DNA from: Streptomyces shenzhenensis
GTDB lineage: Bacteria > Actinomycetota > Actinomycetes > Streptomycetales > Streptomycetaceae
Length of the DNA stretch: 64,000 nucleotides
Assembly: GCF_021462265.1 (NCBI RefSeq)
Contig: NZ_JAJONF010000002.1
Span: 186,001 to 250,000 of the forward strand
Direction: 5' to 3'
Numbering within the stretch: position 1 is the stretch's first letter; each line of letters starts with the position of its first letter. Below, in pieces: positions 63,173 to 64,000 of this stretch. The position numbers and the translations under genes were made by a program. The notes under the pieces are model-generated. The model did no database searches. It was given only the letters and a program-made list of their open reading frames with translations, and had not been told where the DNA came from.

Positions 63173-63275
63173 GCAACTCCCGTCGAGGCAGACGCCTTCC
63201 GCCTGGACGCACAGGGCAGGATCGCCGAGCACCGGGACGCCCTGCAGGCCGTCACCGCGGCCGGCGTTCAACGGC
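63173..63275 (+). pseudogene. Remnant of an NTF2/SnoaL-like protein (C-terminal fragment)
   Basis: Reads VEADAFRLDAQGRIAEHRDALQ, a good match to the C-terminal strands of SnoaL-like proteins (dxFRLDxxGKIxEHWDxLQ). The Trp of the usual EHWD is Arg. Upstream frames are shifted and no start is seen, so only a fragment of a former gene remains. The rest of 62910-63364 shows no intact gene. Confidence 0.5.
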
Positions 63276-63300
63276 AACTCCCGGGGCCGAGAACGCACTT

Positions 63301-63347
63301 GCCCGCAGCGCCCGCACTCTCGGCCGGAGGGTGCGGGCGCTGCGGGC
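63301..63347. terminator. Strong hairpin downstream of the aldehyde dehydrogenase gene
   Basis: Perfect 17-base stem (right arm GTGCGGGCGCTGCGGGC) with a 13-base loop, 17 bp from the dehydrogenase stop. A partial copy of its left arm (CCGCAGCGCCCGCAC) occurs near 63082. Could stop transcripts from both sides. Confidence 0.75.
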
Positions 63348-63364
63348 GACTGCGGGGGCGGAGA

Positions 63365-64000
63365 TCAGAAGGGGTAGTGAGCCTGCTGGGTGGCGAGGGT
63401 GACCCAGCGGGTGTTGGAGAAGGCCTCGATGCCCCACCGTCCGCCGAAGCGACCGTAGCCGGAGGCCTTCGCCCCGCCGAAGGGGGCGTGGGGCTCGTCG
63501 GCCACGGACTGGTCGTTGATGTGCACGATGCCGGTGCGGATCCGACGGGCGACCTGGAGCCCACGGGTGGCGTTCTCGGTGATGATGCCGCAGGTCAGGC
63601 CGTTCTCGGTGTCGTTGGCGACGGCGACGGCCTCGGCGTCGTCGGTGAACGTCTCAAGGACGCAGACGGGGCCGAAGGCCTCGGCGTAGTACAGGGCCGC
63701 GTCCTTGGGGACGTCGGTGAGAACGGTCGCCGGGTGCACCGCGCCCTCCGGCTCGCCGCCGCCGGTCAGCACGGAGGCGCCCTTGGCGACGGCGTCCTCG
63801 ACCAGCCCCGCCACGCGCTGCGCGGCGGCCGCGGTGACCAGCGGGCCCACCACGGTGTGCGGGTGGCTCGGGTCGCCGGCCCGCAGGGAGGCCACCTTGG
63901 CGGCGAGCTTCCCGGTGAACTCCTCGGCGAGCGAGGAGTGGACCAGGACGCGGTCGCCGGACATGCAGATCTGCCCGGAGTTCATGAACACGCTGAAGGT
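63365..64000 (-). CDS. Aldehyde dehydrogenase, C-terminal part (runs off the right edge)
   Basis: At least 212 residues, in frame to base 64000. NSGQICMSGDRVLVH contains the catalytic Cys, EAFGPVCVLETF is the NAD-site Glu region, and HAPFGGAKASGYGRFGGRWG is the C-terminal signature of benzaldehyde/vanillin-type dehydrogenases. It oxidises aldehydes to acids with NAD(P)+. The N-terminal half is outside the window, so substrate range cannot be judged. A possible start at 63991 is internal, not real. Confidence 0.88.
   Translation of the reverse strand, partial: TFSVFMNSGQICMSGDRVLVHSSLAEEFTGKLAAKVASLRAGDPSHPHTVVGPLVTAAAAQRVAGLVEDAVAKGASVLTGGGEPEGAVHPATVLTDVPKDAALYYAEAFGPVCVLETFTDDAEAVAVANDTENGLTCGIITENATRGLQVARRIRTGIVHINDQSVADEPHAPFGGAKASGYGRFGGRWGIEAFSNTRWVTLATQQAHYPF

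Overview
The window is a high-GC actinobacterial chromosome segment, almost certainly from Streptomyces. The evidence is very strong G/C at third codon positions, many GTG starts, four-base stop/start overlaps, Tat-type twin-arginine leaders, a class E/F-type sortase, egtABCD, an ECF sigma/ZAS anti-sigma pair and a SpoIIE-type phosphatase. The block DUF574 methyltransferase - PAS-GGDEF-EAL protein - LysR - sdhCAB - GNAT - PlsC at 26.0-35.7 kb matches, from memory, the SCO0920-SCO0930 neighbourhood of S. coelicolor. No tRNA, rRNA, CRISPR array, insertion sequence, phage gene or large biosynthetic cluster was seen.

Layout. 0-3 kb is the end of a tightly coupled operon for non-phosphorylative L-fucose breakdown: fuconate dehydratase, SDR, aldo/keto reductase, an unannotated 43-residue ORF and fuconolactonase. 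3-9.8 kb holds an LMF1-family membrane protein, a PAS/GAF/PP2C/ATPase signalling protein, an Fpg/Nei DNA glycosylase and an ECF sigma factor separated from its likely anti-sigma factor by an unknown gene. 9.8-16.5 kb holds a CapA-like lipoprotein, a MarR/hydrolase divergent pair with paired operators, an APC permease, a LysR/MFS divergent pair and a UspA protein. 16.5-25.8 kb is envelope-related: the MprF-LysRS fusion LysX, a Tat polysaccharide deacetylase, a sortase divergent from a membrane-anchored protein with elastin-like repeats, a DUF4239 membrane protein, a Pro/Thr-rich protein and a secreted-repeat lipoprotein.

26-36 kb carries the methyltransferase/RmdA-like pair, a LysR-linked second succinate dehydrogenase (sdhCAB) and an OlsB/OlsA pair for ornithine lipid. 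36-42 kb holds an orphan antitoxin-like protein, a Clp ATPase with mixed ClpB/ClpC features, an LLM oxidoreductase, a HAD protein, dodecin and an orphan sugar-binding lipoprotein. 42.3-46.8 kb is egtABCD (ergothioneine), read right to left with four-base overlaps. 47-51.5 kb holds a PARG-like protein preceded by a 20-codon ORF, a PemK/MazF toxin, a second hydrolase/MarR divergent pair with a bipartite AT-rich operator, and a flotillin with an NfeD-like partner.

52-64 kb holds a Tat GH43-AbfB enzyme, an MgtA-type P-ATPase, a PucR regulator, a right-to-left operon of AMP-forming ligase, DUF3556 membrane protein and FAD oxidoreductase, an NTF2-like remnant and the C-terminal part of an aldehyde dehydrogenase. 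Coding density is high, and several convergent gene pairs overlap at their 3' ends (13, 4, 65 and 47 bp). Three copies of a dispersed hairpin-rich intergenic repeat lie near 16.6, 25.8 and 42.2 kb.
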